From Seongchinamella unica (lineage in GTDB: Bacteria; Pseudomonadota; Gammaproteobacteria; Pseudomonadales; Halieaceae), in contig NZ_SMSE01000001.1 in NCBI RefSeq assembly GCF_004354085.1, forward strand, positions 1,479,724-1,543,723: a stretch of DNA of 64,000 nucleotides, written 5' to 3'. Position numbers and translations under genes: made by a program. Shown piece after piece: positions 32,379 to 41,442 of this stretch. The notes beneath the pieces are model-generated. The model ran no database searches, was not told the DNA's origin, and was given only the letters and a program-made list of their open reading frames with translations. Positions within the stretch are counted from its first letter, which is position 1. Each line of letters begins with the position of its first letter.

Positions 32379-34879
32379 TGCCCGGCCGGCAGAGCCCGAT
32401 GTGTACTGCTATCCCCCGGCGATACCCGGCCAGGACAGGCCTGGCGTATTCCTGGTTACTGCTGGTCTGTATGCTGGTGCTTGCCGGCTGTGCCAGCAGG
32501 CCCTACCAGCCTGCCGACCTGGAGGCAGCCGGGTTTCTGCAGCGCGCCGTAGTCCAGCAACAGGATGGACTGGTCATCTCTGCTTCGGTACCCACGGCTG
32601 AAGAAACCCTTGCCCTGACCGGGCTTGATTTGTACGCCCAGGGCATACAGCCCGTGTGGATCAAGGTGGAGAATCGTAGCGACGAGTTTGCCCGGGTCAT
32701 TACCTGGAGCATTGACCGGGATTACTTCGCACCCATCGAGGTGGCCTATATGAACCGGCGTCCCTACAGCAAGGAGGGCTACCAGGCCATGGAACGCTGG
32801 TTCAGGGACTCGGCCCTGCCACGGCGGATAGAGGCCGGGGAAACGCGCAGCGGGCTCGTCTACACCAACCTCATGAGCGGTACCAAGGGCTTTAACATGT
32901 CCCTGATTCATCGCCAGGGCCTCAAGGATTTTACCTTTTTCGTGCCCCTGCCGGGTTTCACGCCGGACTTTATGACCAGGGACTTTGCCAGTTTTTACAG
33001 CAGTGAAGAAATCGCCGATTACGACCAAACCGCGCTGCCGCGTGTGCTGCGGGATGAGCTGGACTGTTGCGCGACGGACCGGGACGGGGTTGCCAGGGGC
33101 GCCCCGTTCAATGTGGTGTTGCTGGGCAAAGGCTCTACCGTGCGCCGCGCAATGCTGCGCGGTGGCTGGGTGGAAACACCCGCCGATCCAGATATTGCCA
33201 AACGGGCGCGATTGCAGTCCTTTCGAGGGCGTGAACCCGACGCCATCTATTCCCGGCAACGGGCGGACGGCGACGAGTTGATTGTGCTCCACTTGTGGCT
33301 GTCGCCCTGGCAACTGGATGGGACTCCCGCCTGGATTGGGCAGGTTTACTACGCCCAGATCCAGGATCCGCTGTTGCAGTGGATGGAATCACGGGGCGTC
33401 ACCGATACCGACGTCTACAAATTTTTTGCCAGGGAAAGCCTGGTTTCAGATATCGATAGCGCGCAGCGGTACCTGTACCAGAATCTCTGGTACGGCGGAT
33501 CCCTGGAGAAGGTAGGCTATGTGCGCGGCATGGATCCCGTGCCCCTTGATAATCCGCTGCAGGGTTTCGATGGCACACCGTTTTTTACCCACGGTATGCG
33601 TATGGTCGCAATCCTGTCCGATGAATTCCGGGCCATCGATGAGGTCGTCTATCTCAACGATCCTGACTTTCCCATCTATTCCCGAAACACCGGGGCGCCG
33701 TTTGACGGGCGCGAGGTGCGACCGCCGAATGATCGCCTGCAGACCCAGACGAAAGGCGCCTTGACCGTGACCACCGCAGTCCCCAGTGCAGAGGAGGCGA
33801 AGGCGGTTTTCGATGTCGATCTGTACGCCCGCAATATTCAGCCGGTCTGGATCAAGGTCGAAAATCGAAGTGACGAGGTATTGCAGCTTACCCCCATGGG
33901 AATCGACGCATCCTATTTCACCCCGCGGGAAGCGGCCAACCGCACCCGGACCGGCGTTCAGAACGAGAATGCCGGGCGCTATGAGCGCCGCGGCCATATC
34001 AGACTCAGCGTGCTGCCGAACAGTGCCCAGTCGGGCTATGTTTTCAGTCGAGTCGACGAAGGCACCAAGTCATTCAATGTCGATGTCCTGGGTGAGAACG
34101 AGGCGCATCTGATGACTTTTTTCGTGCCGGTGCCGGGCCTGAAAATCGACCACTACAGCGTCGATATGAATACGCTCTACCCGCCCGGGGAGGTTCGCGA
34201 GGTCAATCTGGCGGAACTGGTCGCCGAACTCGAGGCCATGCCCTGTTGTGTCAGGAATGCCGCCGGCAATGACAAGGGTGATCCGCTGAACCTGGTGTTC
34301 ATTGGTAAGCCCCTGGACCTCTACTACGCTTTCATGCGCGCCGGTTGGGACGAGACCGAGACCATCTACGGCGCCTCCCTGTGGAAAACCGGCCTCTCGG
34401 CGATAACGGGCGGAGCTTACCGTTATTCGCCAGTCAGTGCGCTGTACGTTTTTGACCGTGCCCAGGACGCGGCCCTGCAACGCGCTCGCGGCAGTATTCA
34501 CGAACGCAATCACCTGCGCGTCTGGATGACGCCGCTGCGACATCAGGACATGCCGGTGTGGATCGGGCAGATCAGTCGGGATATCGGCGTGCGCTTTACC
34601 CGTAAGACGATCACGACCCACAAGATTGATCCCGACGTCGACGAGACCCGCGAGTTTTTGCTCGAAGATATGGCATTTACCCAGGGACTGAAAGCGTTTG
34701 GCTATGTCGGCGGGGTCGGGGCGGCGGATTATGAAAATCCTCGCGGCAACCTGACGGGGGATCCCTATTTCACCGATGGCCGGCGGGTGGTGATGTGGAT
34801 GTCCGGCGAGCCGGTGGGACTGGACGAACTGCAAATGATTGATCTGTCACCTTACCGTACGGGCGTCGTCGGCCCCTGA
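32378..34879 (+). CDS. Large lipoprotein with two tandem LssY-C-like units
   Basis: An 833-residue protein with an N-terminal signal and lipobox (VLAGC, near 40). It is an internal duplication: a unit starting VPTAEETLALTGLDLYAQGI near 70 recurs as VPSAEEAKAVFDVDLYARNI near 467, both followed by QPVWIKVENRSDE. Each unit of about 400 residues ends in a region like the LssY C-terminal domain (GGWVETPA...APAWIGQ; AGWDETET...MPVWIGQ). LssY is linked to Legionella type I secretion loci, but its function is not defined. It is translationally coupled to the PLD-like gene, which suggests a joint envelope function. Confidence 0.75.
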   Translation: MPGRQSPMCTAIPRRYPARTGLAYSWLLLVCMLVLAGCASRPYQPADLEAAGFLQRAVVQQQDGLVISASVPTAEETLALTGLDLYAQGIQPVWIKVENRSDEFARVITWSIDRDYFAPIEVAYMNRRPYSKEGYQAMERWFRDSALPRRIEAGETRSGLVYTNLMSGTKGFNMSLIHRQGLKDFTFFVPLPGFTPDFMTRDFASFYSSEEIADYDQTALPRVLRDELDCCATDRDGVARGAPFNVVLLGKGSTVRRAMLRGGWVETPADPDIAKRARLQSFRGREPDAIYSRQRADGDELIVLHLWLSPWQLDGTPAWIGQVYYAQIQDPLLQWMESRGVTDTDVYKFFARESLVSDIDSAQRYLYQNLWYGGSLEKVGYVRGMDPVPLDNPLQGFDGTPFFTHGMRMVAILSDEFRAIDEVVYLNDPDFPIYSRNTGAPFDGREVRPPNDRLQTQTKGALTVTTAVPSAEEAKAVFDVDLYARNIQPVWIKVENRSDEVLQLTPMGIDASYFTPREAANRTRTGVQNENAGRYERRGHIRLSVLPNSAQSGYVFSRVDEGTKSFNVDVLGENEAHLMTFFVPVPGLKIDHYSVDMNTLYPPGEVREVNLAELVAELEAMPCCVRNAAGNDKGDPLNLVFIGKPLDLYYAFMRAGWDETETIYGASLWKTGLSAITGGAYRYSPVSALYVFDRAQDAALQRARGSIHERNHLRVWMTPLRHQDMPVWIGQISRDIGVRFTRKTITTHKIDPDVDETREFLLEDMAFTQGLKAFGYVGGVGAADYENPRGNLTGDPYFTDGRRVVMWMSGEPVGLDELQMIDLSPYRTGVVGP

Positions 34880-34887
34880 GAGGCGGT

Positions 34888-35439
34888 TCAGTGCGCCCAG
34901 TCGCGTTGCGCCTTGAACTGTTTCGAGAGATAGTCCATCTGGTCCACCAGGATGCGGTCCTTGGCCAGGTAGTGCCACTCGTAGGGATTGGGCCGGAAGG
35001 GTACTGCCAGCAGCGGCATACCCGCTTCCTCCGGCGTCATGTTGTCCTTTTTCCAGTTGCAACGTCGGCAGGCAGCGACCACGTTTTCCCACTTGTCCTG
35101 GCCGCCGCGAGAACTGGGCAGGACATGGTCGCGGGTCAGGTCGGCGCGTCTGAACTGCTGGCCGCAGTACAGGCAGCGGTGATCATCGCGCCGGAACAGC
35201 GTGCGGTTGCATAGCGGCGGGGTGAAGCCCTGGATAATGCGACCCTGGATCGCAATGATGGGTTGCAGGTCGATGCGCGAACGTTGGCCTGAAAGTCGCT
35301 GAATACCGCCAAACACAGGGGGTAGTGTCTCGCCGATGCCGTAGATGACATCGCCTCTGGCGTAGGCAGAAATTGCCTCGTGGGCGGTGATCCAGCCGCG
35401 TGGCTGACCCGCCATGTCCAACCGCAGGATCGCTTGCAT
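34888..35439 (-). CDS. HNH endonuclease family protein
   Basis: A 183-residue protein. A zinc-ribbon HNH domain is at about 85-135: CLYCGQQF, then TRDHVLPSSRGGQDKWENVVAACRRCN, with two CXXC pairs and the catalytic DH. Stand-alone HNH proteins of this form are common chromosomal genes in gammaproteobacteria, and their role (repair or other) is unknown. It has no cognate methylase or phage neighbours. It is convergent with the LssY-like lipoprotein gene, with an 8-bp gap. Confidence 0.87.
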   Translation of the reverse strand: MQAILRLDMAGQPRGWITAHEAISAYARGDVIYGIGETLPPVFGGIQRLSGQRSRIDLQPIIAIQGRIIQGFTPPLCNRTLFRRDDHRCLYCGQQFRRADLTRDHVLPSSRGGQDKWENVVAACRRCNWKKDNMTPEEAGMPLLAVPFRPNPYEWHYLAKDRILVDQMDYLSKQFKAQRDWAH

Positions 35440-35517
35440 GGGTTCCTACTCGAAGACTCCGTTACAAGCTACTGCAAATTGGTGTTGACTACAATCGTGA
35501 ATATCTGACGTCCGGGG

Positions 35518-36753
35518 CTAGTTGATGGGGTGGTTTCGCACTGGCTGCTGATTTCGCGGGTTGGGTTTTACAATCCCGTAGCTGGCTTCAAAAGTGCCCA
35601 CCTCCAGCGGTCGGTCAAACACGTAGCCCTGGAGAATGTCACAGCCAAGGTCTTTAAGTCGCTCGGCAATTTCCGTGCTTTCGACACCTTCGGCGACCAC
35701 TTTCATGGAGAAGTTATGGGCAAGGTCGATGACCGCCTTGACGATGGCGTGATCCTTGCCACATTCCAGCATCTTCATCACGAAACTGCCGTCTATCTTG
35801 ATCTCGTCCACTGGCAGGTCGCGGAAGTAGGAGAGTGAGGAGAAGCCGGTACCGAAGTCGTCCAGCGAAACTTTTACCCCTCTCACCCGCATGTCGGCCA
35901 GCTGTTCCATCATCGTGGTCTGGTTATCCACCATAATCCGCTCGGTCACTTCCAGTACCAGCCTGGCGGGGGACACGCCGTAAATGTCCAGGGCGTCGTT
36001 CACCACCGACGCCAGCTGACCGTCCAGCAGCAGTTGCGGTGCGATGTTTACGGCAATCGTCAGTTCTTCCGGCCAGAGGGCCAGTCGCGCGATGGCAGAC
36101 TTGACCGCCCAGAAGGTCATGGGGCGGATGACGTCATGGCACTCGGCCACGGCGATAAACTGCCCGGGTGGTATGACTTTTTTATCGCGGGTATGCCAGC
36201 GCATAAGCGCTTCCGCTCCCACCAGCGACTGATAGCTGGCGTGGATTTTCGGCTGGTAGTAGAGCTGCAGTTCGCCCAGGTCCACGGCGGTTTCCAGCCG
36301 CTCCAGTAACTTCTGTTCCTCGGCGGCCTGTACCGTTTTTTGCGGAGCATATACATCGTAAATGCGCGCCGCATCGCGGGCCTGCCGCAGGGCCATGCTG
36401 GCCCGGCGCAGGGCCAGTTCGAGATCGTTATCCGGATCGGATGATTCAGTGAACCCGGCGCGTATCGTGAGGGAGACGGGACGACCGAACTGGTAATGGG
36501 GTTCGGCAAACATGCGCTCCAGCTTTGAGGTCGCCAACTCAAGTTCGCCGCGGGTAGCCATGCCGCGCAGTATGACACAGAAGCGGTTGTCATCCAGCCG
36601 CTTCCATTCGTCCCTTGGTCGCACCCAGTCCTGCAGTCGCTGGAAAAATGCCTGCTGCACATCGCCAAAGCTCGATCGCCCGAGCCTGTCCAGTAACTCC
36701 TCGGCATCAGCGAGTTCTACCAGTCCGACCATGTTGTGATTTGACGGGGTCAT
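35518..36753 (-). CDS. Cyclic-di-GMP phosphodiesterase (EAL) with degenerate GGDEF domain
   Basis: A 411-residue protein. Residues of about 1-145 are a GGDEF-like fold in which the signature is LDDNRF (53-58), so diguanylate cyclase activity is not expected. The EAL domain (about 150-400) has EALMRW (181-186), the ITER glutamate, the DDFGTGFSSL loop near 284 and KID, so hydrolysis of c-di-GMP looks possible. The start overlaps the HD-GYP stop by 4 bp, placing two phosphodiesterase-type proteins in one transcript. Confidence 0.9.
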   Translation of the reverse strand: MTPSNHNMVGLVELADAEELLDRLGRSSFGDVQQAFFQRLQDWVRPRDEWKRLDDNRFCVILRGMATRGELELATSKLERMFAEPHYQFGRPVSLTIRAGFTESSDPDNDLELALRRASMALRQARDAARIYDVYAPQKTVQAAEEQKLLERLETAVDLGELQLYYQPKIHASYQSLVGAEALMRWHTRDKKVIPPGQFIAVAECHDVIRPMTFWAVKSAIARLALWPEELTIAVNIAPQLLLDGQLASVVNDALDIYGVSPARLVLEVTERIMVDNQTTMMEQLADMRVRGVKVSLDDFGTGFSSLSYFRDLPVDEIKIDGSFVMKMLECGKDHAIVKAVIDLAHNFSMKVVAEGVESTEIAERLKDLGCDILQGYVFDRPLEVGTFEASYGIVKPNPRNQQPVRNHPIN

Positions 36754-37931
36754 ATGTAGTACTCCTCGCTGTTCACGCCGTGACTGCCGGGTAACAGCTC
36801 ACGGGTGATCCAGCGCTCGATTCCGCGCGGGTCATTCTGGTTGCCAAGGTCGACAATCTCCAGGGGGTCCCGCTTGTGTTTATTGCCGTCGAGCACTACC
36901 ACGACTTCGGGCTTGAGTCGGCGGGTCTCGTTCTGGCGGGTGACAATGCCCACCTCGCCGGTATTGAGTTCTACCAGGGTGCCAGTGGGGAACAGGCCAA
37001 TGGCCTGGATAAACTGCTCCACCAGGGCGTCCTGGAACTTGCTGCCCTTGGTGTCCAGCAGCTCCTGGGCGGCTTCATGGGAGGTTCTCGCCGGTGCCCA
37101 GGGGCGGGGCGTAATCATTGCATCGTAAGTATCCACAAGCCCCGCGATTCGAGCGAGCAGGGGGATCGCGGCACCCTGCAACCCCCGCGGATAGCCGGAG
37201 CCGTCCATCCGCTCGTGGTGGTTCTCGATAATACCCAGTATTTCAAAGTTGACGTTCCTGGAGTCGGTGACCATCTCTGCGCCCATGGTGGGGTGGGCGC
37301 GGATAATCCGCTGCTGCGCCTCGCTGAGTCGATTGGCCTGTCCCAGCAATTCCGCCGGTAGCTGGGTCATCCCCACGTCACACATGGCACAGCCCACTGC
37401 CAGGGTTTCCAGTTCGTCACGGTGTAACCCGATCTGGCGACCGAGGATGGCAGCCCAGGCGGCCATGGACACGCCATGCTCGAAGCGATAGTCGCCGCTT
37501 TCCTTGAGCCGGAGCAGGGCGCCTACCGCCTCCCTGTTCTTGAATACAGATTCGATGAGCGGGCTGATGGACTCCTGCACCTTTGATATCTCGGCGCTGC
37601 GACCCGCACGCAGTGAATCAAAAACCCTGTCCAGGGTCTGGGCGGCATTGTCGAAACAAGCCCTTGCCTGGCGCATGTCGGCGCGCAGTTCCAGCCGCTC
37701 CTGCGGAACCGCGTGGGTTGGCGCCGCATCCAGGCAGAGAAAGTTTCTCTGTGCCTTGTACTCGGCGTCGACAAAGACATGGTCGACAAATCTGGAGACG
37801 TAAATTGCTTCCGCCGGGTCGCGGACCACAAAACCCTGGAGCGCAAACGGGGTTTCCAGCCACGGCCTGTCCAGCTCGGCAACAAACATGCCGGGCTGGA
37901 GGCTGATAGCTGGAACCTTGACTAGGCGCAT
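36750..37931 (-). CDS. HD-GYP domain protein with substituted HD motif
   Basis: A 393-residue protein. The N-terminal region (about 1-75) resembles DUF3391, which precedes many HD-GYP domains. The HD-GYP domain spans about 140-310. Conserved parts are His152, His213, the HHER motif (238-241) and GSGYP (244-248). The metal-binding HD pair is Cys184-Asp185, and the following GK is GM (CDVGM instead of HDIGK). The site therefore lacks one metal-ligand histidine, and catalysis may be altered or absent. It is the first gene of a two-gene c-di-GMP operon with the EAL protein. Confidence 0.88.
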   Translation of the reverse strand: MRLVKVPAISLQPGMFVAELDRPWLETPFALQGFVVRDPAEAIYVSRFVDHVFVDAEYKAQRNFLCLDAAPTHAVPQERLELRADMRQARACFDNAAQTLDRVFDSLRAGRSAEISKVQESISPLIESVFKNREAVGALLRLKESGDYRFEHGVSMAAWAAILGRQIGLHRDELETLAVGCAMCDVGMTQLPAELLGQANRLSEAQQRIIRAHPTMGAEMVTDSRNVNFEILGIIENHHERMDGSGYPRGLQGAAIPLLARIAGLVDTYDAMITPRPWAPARTSHEAAQELLDTKGSKFQDALVEQFIQAIGLFPTGTLVELNTGEVGIVTRQNETRRLKPEVVVVLDGNKHKRDPLEIVDLGNQNDPRGIERWITRELLPGSHGVNSEEYYI

Positions 37932-38066
37932 CCCGACTCCGGGGCGTAACTATTGATGATGGCAGGCTATTAGCGGGCTGGCAGCAAGTCGATAACGGAC
38001 GCGCGAGACTGTGACCAGGGTCCGGTTTTTCTTCGCTGAAATGTGACCATAATCGCGTTTTCCGGG

Positions 38067-38678
38067 CTAGCGGGCCAGCCAGCTCTGCTCGGCCAGCAGG
38101 CGCGAACCCTGTAGCACCCGGCCGGTAAACCTGTCGCCGGTATTGACCCGGCCGACCCCGGCGGGGGTGCCGGTCATCACAATGTCGCCATCTTCAAGGG
38201 AAGTGAATTCACTGAGTTGGGCCAGTATTTCCGCCGGAGGGTACATCATCAGTTCCACGCCGCCTGACTGCCGCAGTTCGTCGTTGACCCACAATTGCAG
38301 TGACAGGGCGGTGGTATCCTCGATAGCGCTGAATCGGGAAAACAGCGCGGCGCCGTCGAAGGCCTTGGCGCGCTCCCAGGGCAGCCCCCGTTCCTTGAGC
38401 GTTGTTTGCAGCCTGCGCTTGGTCAGGTCCAGGCCGAAACCCGCCGCCACCGGCTTGCCCGATTCGATCAGCAGTGCGATTTCACCTTCGTAGTGTAAGG
38501 GCTCCCCGCCCAGGCTCGAACGCAGCTCGTGGCCGATGGCAGAGTTGGGTTTTCCAAACACCACCATCTGCTCCGGCACCTCGTTGCCCAGTTCCTCGAT
38601 GTGCGCCACATAGTTACGGCCCACGCAGACAATTTTGCTGGGGGTGATCCGGGTATTGTCAACCGTTACTGTATTCAT
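38067..38678 (-). CDS. Fumarylacetoacetate hydrolase family protein
   Basis: A 203-residue FAH-fold hydrolase or isomerase. Metal-binding residues are seen in YEGEIALLIESGK near 63 (Glu-x-Glu type) and SLQLWVNDE near 125, and the C-terminal MTGTPAGVG near 167 is characteristic. The short form matches YcgM/FAHD1-like enzymes that act on acylpyruvates or oxaloacetate; the exact substrate is uncertain. The 135 bp upstream to the HD-GYP gene hold no recognised feature. Confidence 0.88.
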   Translation of the reverse strand: MNTVTVDNTRITPSKIVCVGRNYVAHIEELGNEVPEQMVVFGKPNSAIGHELRSSLGGEPLHYEGEIALLIESGKPVAAGFGLDLTKRRLQTTLKERGLPWERAKAFDGAALFSRFSAIEDTTALSLQLWVNDELRQSGGVELMMYPPAEILAQLSEFTSLEDGDIVMTGTPAGVGRVNTGDRFTGRVLQGSRLLAEQSWLAR

Positions 38679-38782
38679 GCGCTATGCTTCCAGAGGTGTG
38701 TGCCATACCATTATAAGCGCCTGTCCGGCTCGCGGTGGCCTGTGCTAGGCTGCTGAAAAACCCAATAGCGAGGGAGGTAGCC

Positions 38783-39190
38783 TTGGAAGTGGAAATAAGC
38801 ATCAACCTGACCGCGGCCATTGTCGCGACCGTGGCGTCTTTTATACTGGGCGGCCTCTGGTACGGGCCGGCTTTCGGCCAGCGCTGGCAGGCGCTGGTGG
38901 GTCTTGCCGATGAAGAGATTGCCAGCAGTGGCCCACCGCTGAAGATTTTCACCGCCGCCTTTGTGCTCACACTGGTCCAGGCGCTGATGCTCTCGGCGAT
39001 TATTCCCGCAGACCCGAATGTCACGGTCGGGCTGGTTTATGCGCTGGTGATTGGTATCGGCTTTGTGGCCACCGCCTTCGGAGTGAACTACCTGTTCTCC
39101 CGCTCCCCCCGGGCGTTGTTCGCCATTGACGCGGGATTCAACGTGCTCCAGTTCGCCCTCATGGGGGCCATTATCGGCGCCTTCGGCTGA
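38783..39190 (+). CDS. DUF1761-type membrane protein
   Basis: A 135-residue protein with four transmembrane segments (near 8-25, 55-75, 80-102, 113-133). The motif FILGGLWYGPAFGQRW after the first helix is typical of DUF1761. The function is unknown. The start TTG 38783 is chosen because GGAGG (38773-38777) lies five bases upstream; a longer frame upstream would begin inside untranslated sequence without a ribosome-binding site. Confidence 0.8.
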   Translation: MEVEISINLTAAIVATVASFILGGLWYGPAFGQRWQALVGLADEEIASSGPPLKIFTAAFVLTLVQALMLSAIIPADPNVTVGLVYALVIGIGFVATAFGVNYLFSRSPRALFAIDAGFNVLQFALMGAIIGAFG

Positions 39191-39191
39191 G

Positions 39192-40571
39192 CTATTCCTG
39201 CATGCCGTGGTAGAGCAGCCTCACCAGTAAACGGGCACCGTCGTTATCCTTCAGTTCGGCGTAGCGCGGGCCATCGCGCTTGCCGATGTCGCGAATATCG
39301 GCCATGAGTTCGGGATGAAACTGGCAGGTAAAGGAACGGCGGATGCTGTGGGTTTCCCAGTCCTTGTAATAGATGCAGGTAGTGGACACCTCGGTCCAGT
39401 GGTCCTCGTTGACCCGGGTCTGGGACAGGATCTCAACAGCGTAGGGCATGCTCAGCAGCCAGGCCAGCGGACTGACTGCGATCTGGTAGCGCAGGGGGAC
39501 AATGGTGTCGTGCAGTAGTTTAAAAGCCCAGTTGGCGAACAGGGCTGCCTCCTCGTTGACCTCGTCGCCATGGAACATTTCGATATTGAGCGCCCGCTCG
39601 CTGCGCATGAGAGTATCGATGACCCCCTCCAGCTCGTCGGCGATCAGCGCATGGGTGTCGTGGAGTTCCGCCGGAATGTGCTCGGCGTAGCTGTCGGAAC
39701 CATAGGGCAGCAACTGGCGAGTACCCACCTCCACCTGTTCGTTGGCGGCGACCGCAAAGCGTTGGTCCTTCCATCCCCTGGCGATCATCTTGCCGTTCTT
39801 GATGACATCCAGGCTGTCGCCCATTTCCCGGATCCGGGCGGCGGCATTGCGCAGGCTCTCCAGGGCGCGCCCGCTCTGGTCCAGCGGCAGGTAACGCAGG
39901 GCGTAAATCTCTTTTACCGCGCGGCGCAACAGGCGGATCTGGGAACAGGCTGCCAGTTGATGGCCCAGGCAGATGAAAATTGCCGGGCCGCTGTCGGTGG
40001 AGCGTCGCAGCAGCAGCTCGTCGGTAAACCCGAGAATATCGTCCAGGCTGGCGTTGGAGCCGGCGAAGGTTTCCGGCGCATGGGCCGAGGGGTTGCCACC
40101 CTGCACCACAGTGGCGATGCCGGCGCTGGTGGTATGTGCCAGGCGCTTGGCGTTGAAGACCCCGGACTGCCACAGCGGGTAGAGAATGGTGTCCGCATCG
40201 GCTATCTGTTGCAGGATGTAGGCAACATTTTTCGATGCCCGGACGCCTTCGCCCTGCAGGTTGATGCCGACATTTTCCCAGGGCTCGACAACGTGCACGC
40301 CCTGTCGGTATACCTCGGGCATGCTCAGTAACAGTTCCAGTTCGTCGGGCCCGTGGATGACTTTTTCCAGCGGCGGCGCCACCCCCCAGTCGAACAGGCT
40401 GCCATCCAGCAGCATATCGCGCCCGGGGTAGGGGGAGGGAGAGGTACGGTCCCTGAGGTAGTAGCCCAACAGGGCGTGGACACTCTCCGGGCTGGCCGGG
40501 TGGGAGCCCAGGATACCGGGCGTGGTTCGCCAGGCGAGAGATTCCGCCGTAGGTTTTCGTAAGCCTGTCAT
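39192..40571 (-). CDS. Glutamine amidotransferase-like protein of unknown function
   Basis: A 459-residue protein. It has the hallmarks of a class I amidotransferase: nucleophile elbow FICLGHQLAA (Cys201) and catalytic dyad FHPEL (His419, Glu421). In ordinary GATase domains Cys and His are about 80-100 residues apart; here they are 218 apart, implying a large insertion (about 220-350). An N-terminal region of about 85 residues precedes the domain. I do not know the family or a synthase partner nearby. It is convergent with the DUF1761 gene. The function is not assignable. Confidence 0.65.
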   Translation of the reverse strand: MTGLRKPTAESLAWRTTPGILGSHPASPESVHALLGYYLRDRTSPSPYPGRDMLLDGSLFDWGVAPPLEKVIHGPDELELLLSMPEVYRQGVHVVEPWENVGINLQGEGVRASKNVAYILQQIADADTILYPLWQSGVFNAKRLAHTTSAGIATVVQGGNPSAHAPETFAGSNASLDDILGFTDELLLRRSTDSGPAIFICLGHQLAACSQIRLLRRAVKEIYALRYLPLDQSGRALESLRNAAARIREMGDSLDVIKNGKMIARGWKDQRFAVAANEQVEVGTRQLLPYGSDSYAEHIPAELHDTHALIADELEGVIDTLMRSERALNIEMFHGDEVNEEAALFANWAFKLLHDTIVPLRYQIAVSPLAWLLSMPYAVEILSQTRVNEDHWTEVSTTCIYYKDWETHSIRRSFTCQFHPELMADIRDIGKRDGPRYAELKDNDGARLLVRLLYHGMQE

Positions 40572-40647
40572 GGTGTGATTGCGTTCCTGGTGAAATTGAT
40601 CTCACGGGGGTATTAAACGCAGCAAAAAACGTGCCAGTCTTTTGGGT

Positions 40648-41322
40648 TTACTTCGCCGGTTGCTGGTTTTCCAGTGCCAGTATGCCCCGGCGAGGCTCCA
40701 CGAACAGGGCCTCGCAGCTGGCCGTCAGGGTACCGTCGGCCAACATTTTCGCGGTGATCGTGGTTTTTCGGCCATCCACTTTCACCAGTTCCCCTTCAAG
40801 CCTGAGGTCAGTGTTGAGCGGGGTCCGGGCGTGATAGTTCACATGCAGGTAGCCGGTCATCCCCGGTTGGCCACCCAGTTTCTGGGCCACGCCCATGAAC
40901 TGGTCGAAGATCGCCGCGACATAGCCGCCGTGCACACTGCCCGGTGGTCCCTCATAAACCCAGCCGCAGACGCAGTGTCCCAGCGCCCTGTCCCCCTCGA
41001 TCCAGGTGTTTACCGGCGGGGCAATGGGGTTGGCGTAACCCCCCAGTGGATTCAGTTCGTGGCTGACCTGACCGAAGGAGCCATGGTTACCACTTTTGAT
41101 CCATTCCAGCCGGCCGTACAGCCGGGGCGAGCGGGAAAATTCCGCCGCGGTTTTTTCCAGCTGGTCGGCGATGTTGTGCATCTTTTCAGTATCTGGCGAG
41201 CTGGTGACCAGGACTTCCGAGAGTTCCTGGATGGCGCAGGCGACCCGCCGTTTCGCCTCCCACTCGTCGCTGATGGGTGGGGTGATGTCCTCGCTGGCGA
41301 AAGGGTCGTTGAAATCGTTCAT
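40648..41322 (-). CDS. PaaI/hotdog-fold thioesterase family protein
   Basis: A 224-residue protein with a C-terminal hotdog domain (about 110-210). The motif GPPGSVHGGYVAAIFDQFMG near 127-146 is the HGG(X)-D active-site region of 4HBT/PaaI thioesterases, and VNYHARTPLNTDL follows. It likely hydrolyses an acyl-CoA. The N-terminal 100 residues are helical and less conserved. The start is set at ATG 41322, with AGGTG nearby; an ATG 33 bases upstream is less supported. Confidence 0.82.
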   Translation of the reverse strand: MNDFNDPFASEDITPPISDEWEAKRRVACAIQELSEVLVTSSPDTEKMHNIADQLEKTAAEFSRSPRLYGRLEWIKSGNHGSFGQVSHELNPLGGYANPIAPPVNTWIEGDRALGHCVCGWVYEGPPGSVHGGYVAAIFDQFMGVAQKLGGQPGMTGYLHVNYHARTPLNTDLRLEGELVKVDGRKTTITAKMLADGTLTASCEALFVEPRRGILALENQQPAK

Positions 41323-41442
41323 CAGGGCACCTGTGTTCTGTCCTCGGCGGGGCATTTTACTGCAGGAAGGCCCCGGTGGCGGTTCAGCTTGTCAGGCTCT
41401 AACGTGCTTGGGGCTTTTCCGGCGTTTGGTCATAATAGCGCC

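Noticed and set aside
34888-35439. Restriction-modification or phage defence system around the HNH gene
   Set aside because: No methylase, helicase or phage gene near; the neighbours are c-di-GMP and lipoprotein genes on the chromosome.
35518-36753. Active diguanylate cyclase in the EAL protein
   Set aside because: The GGDEF position reads LDDNRF, lacking the catalytic signature.
40642-41442. N-terminal extension of the LysE-type protein
   Set aside because: The frame is antisense to the PaaI-type thioesterase; the LysE signature starts at ATG 41443.
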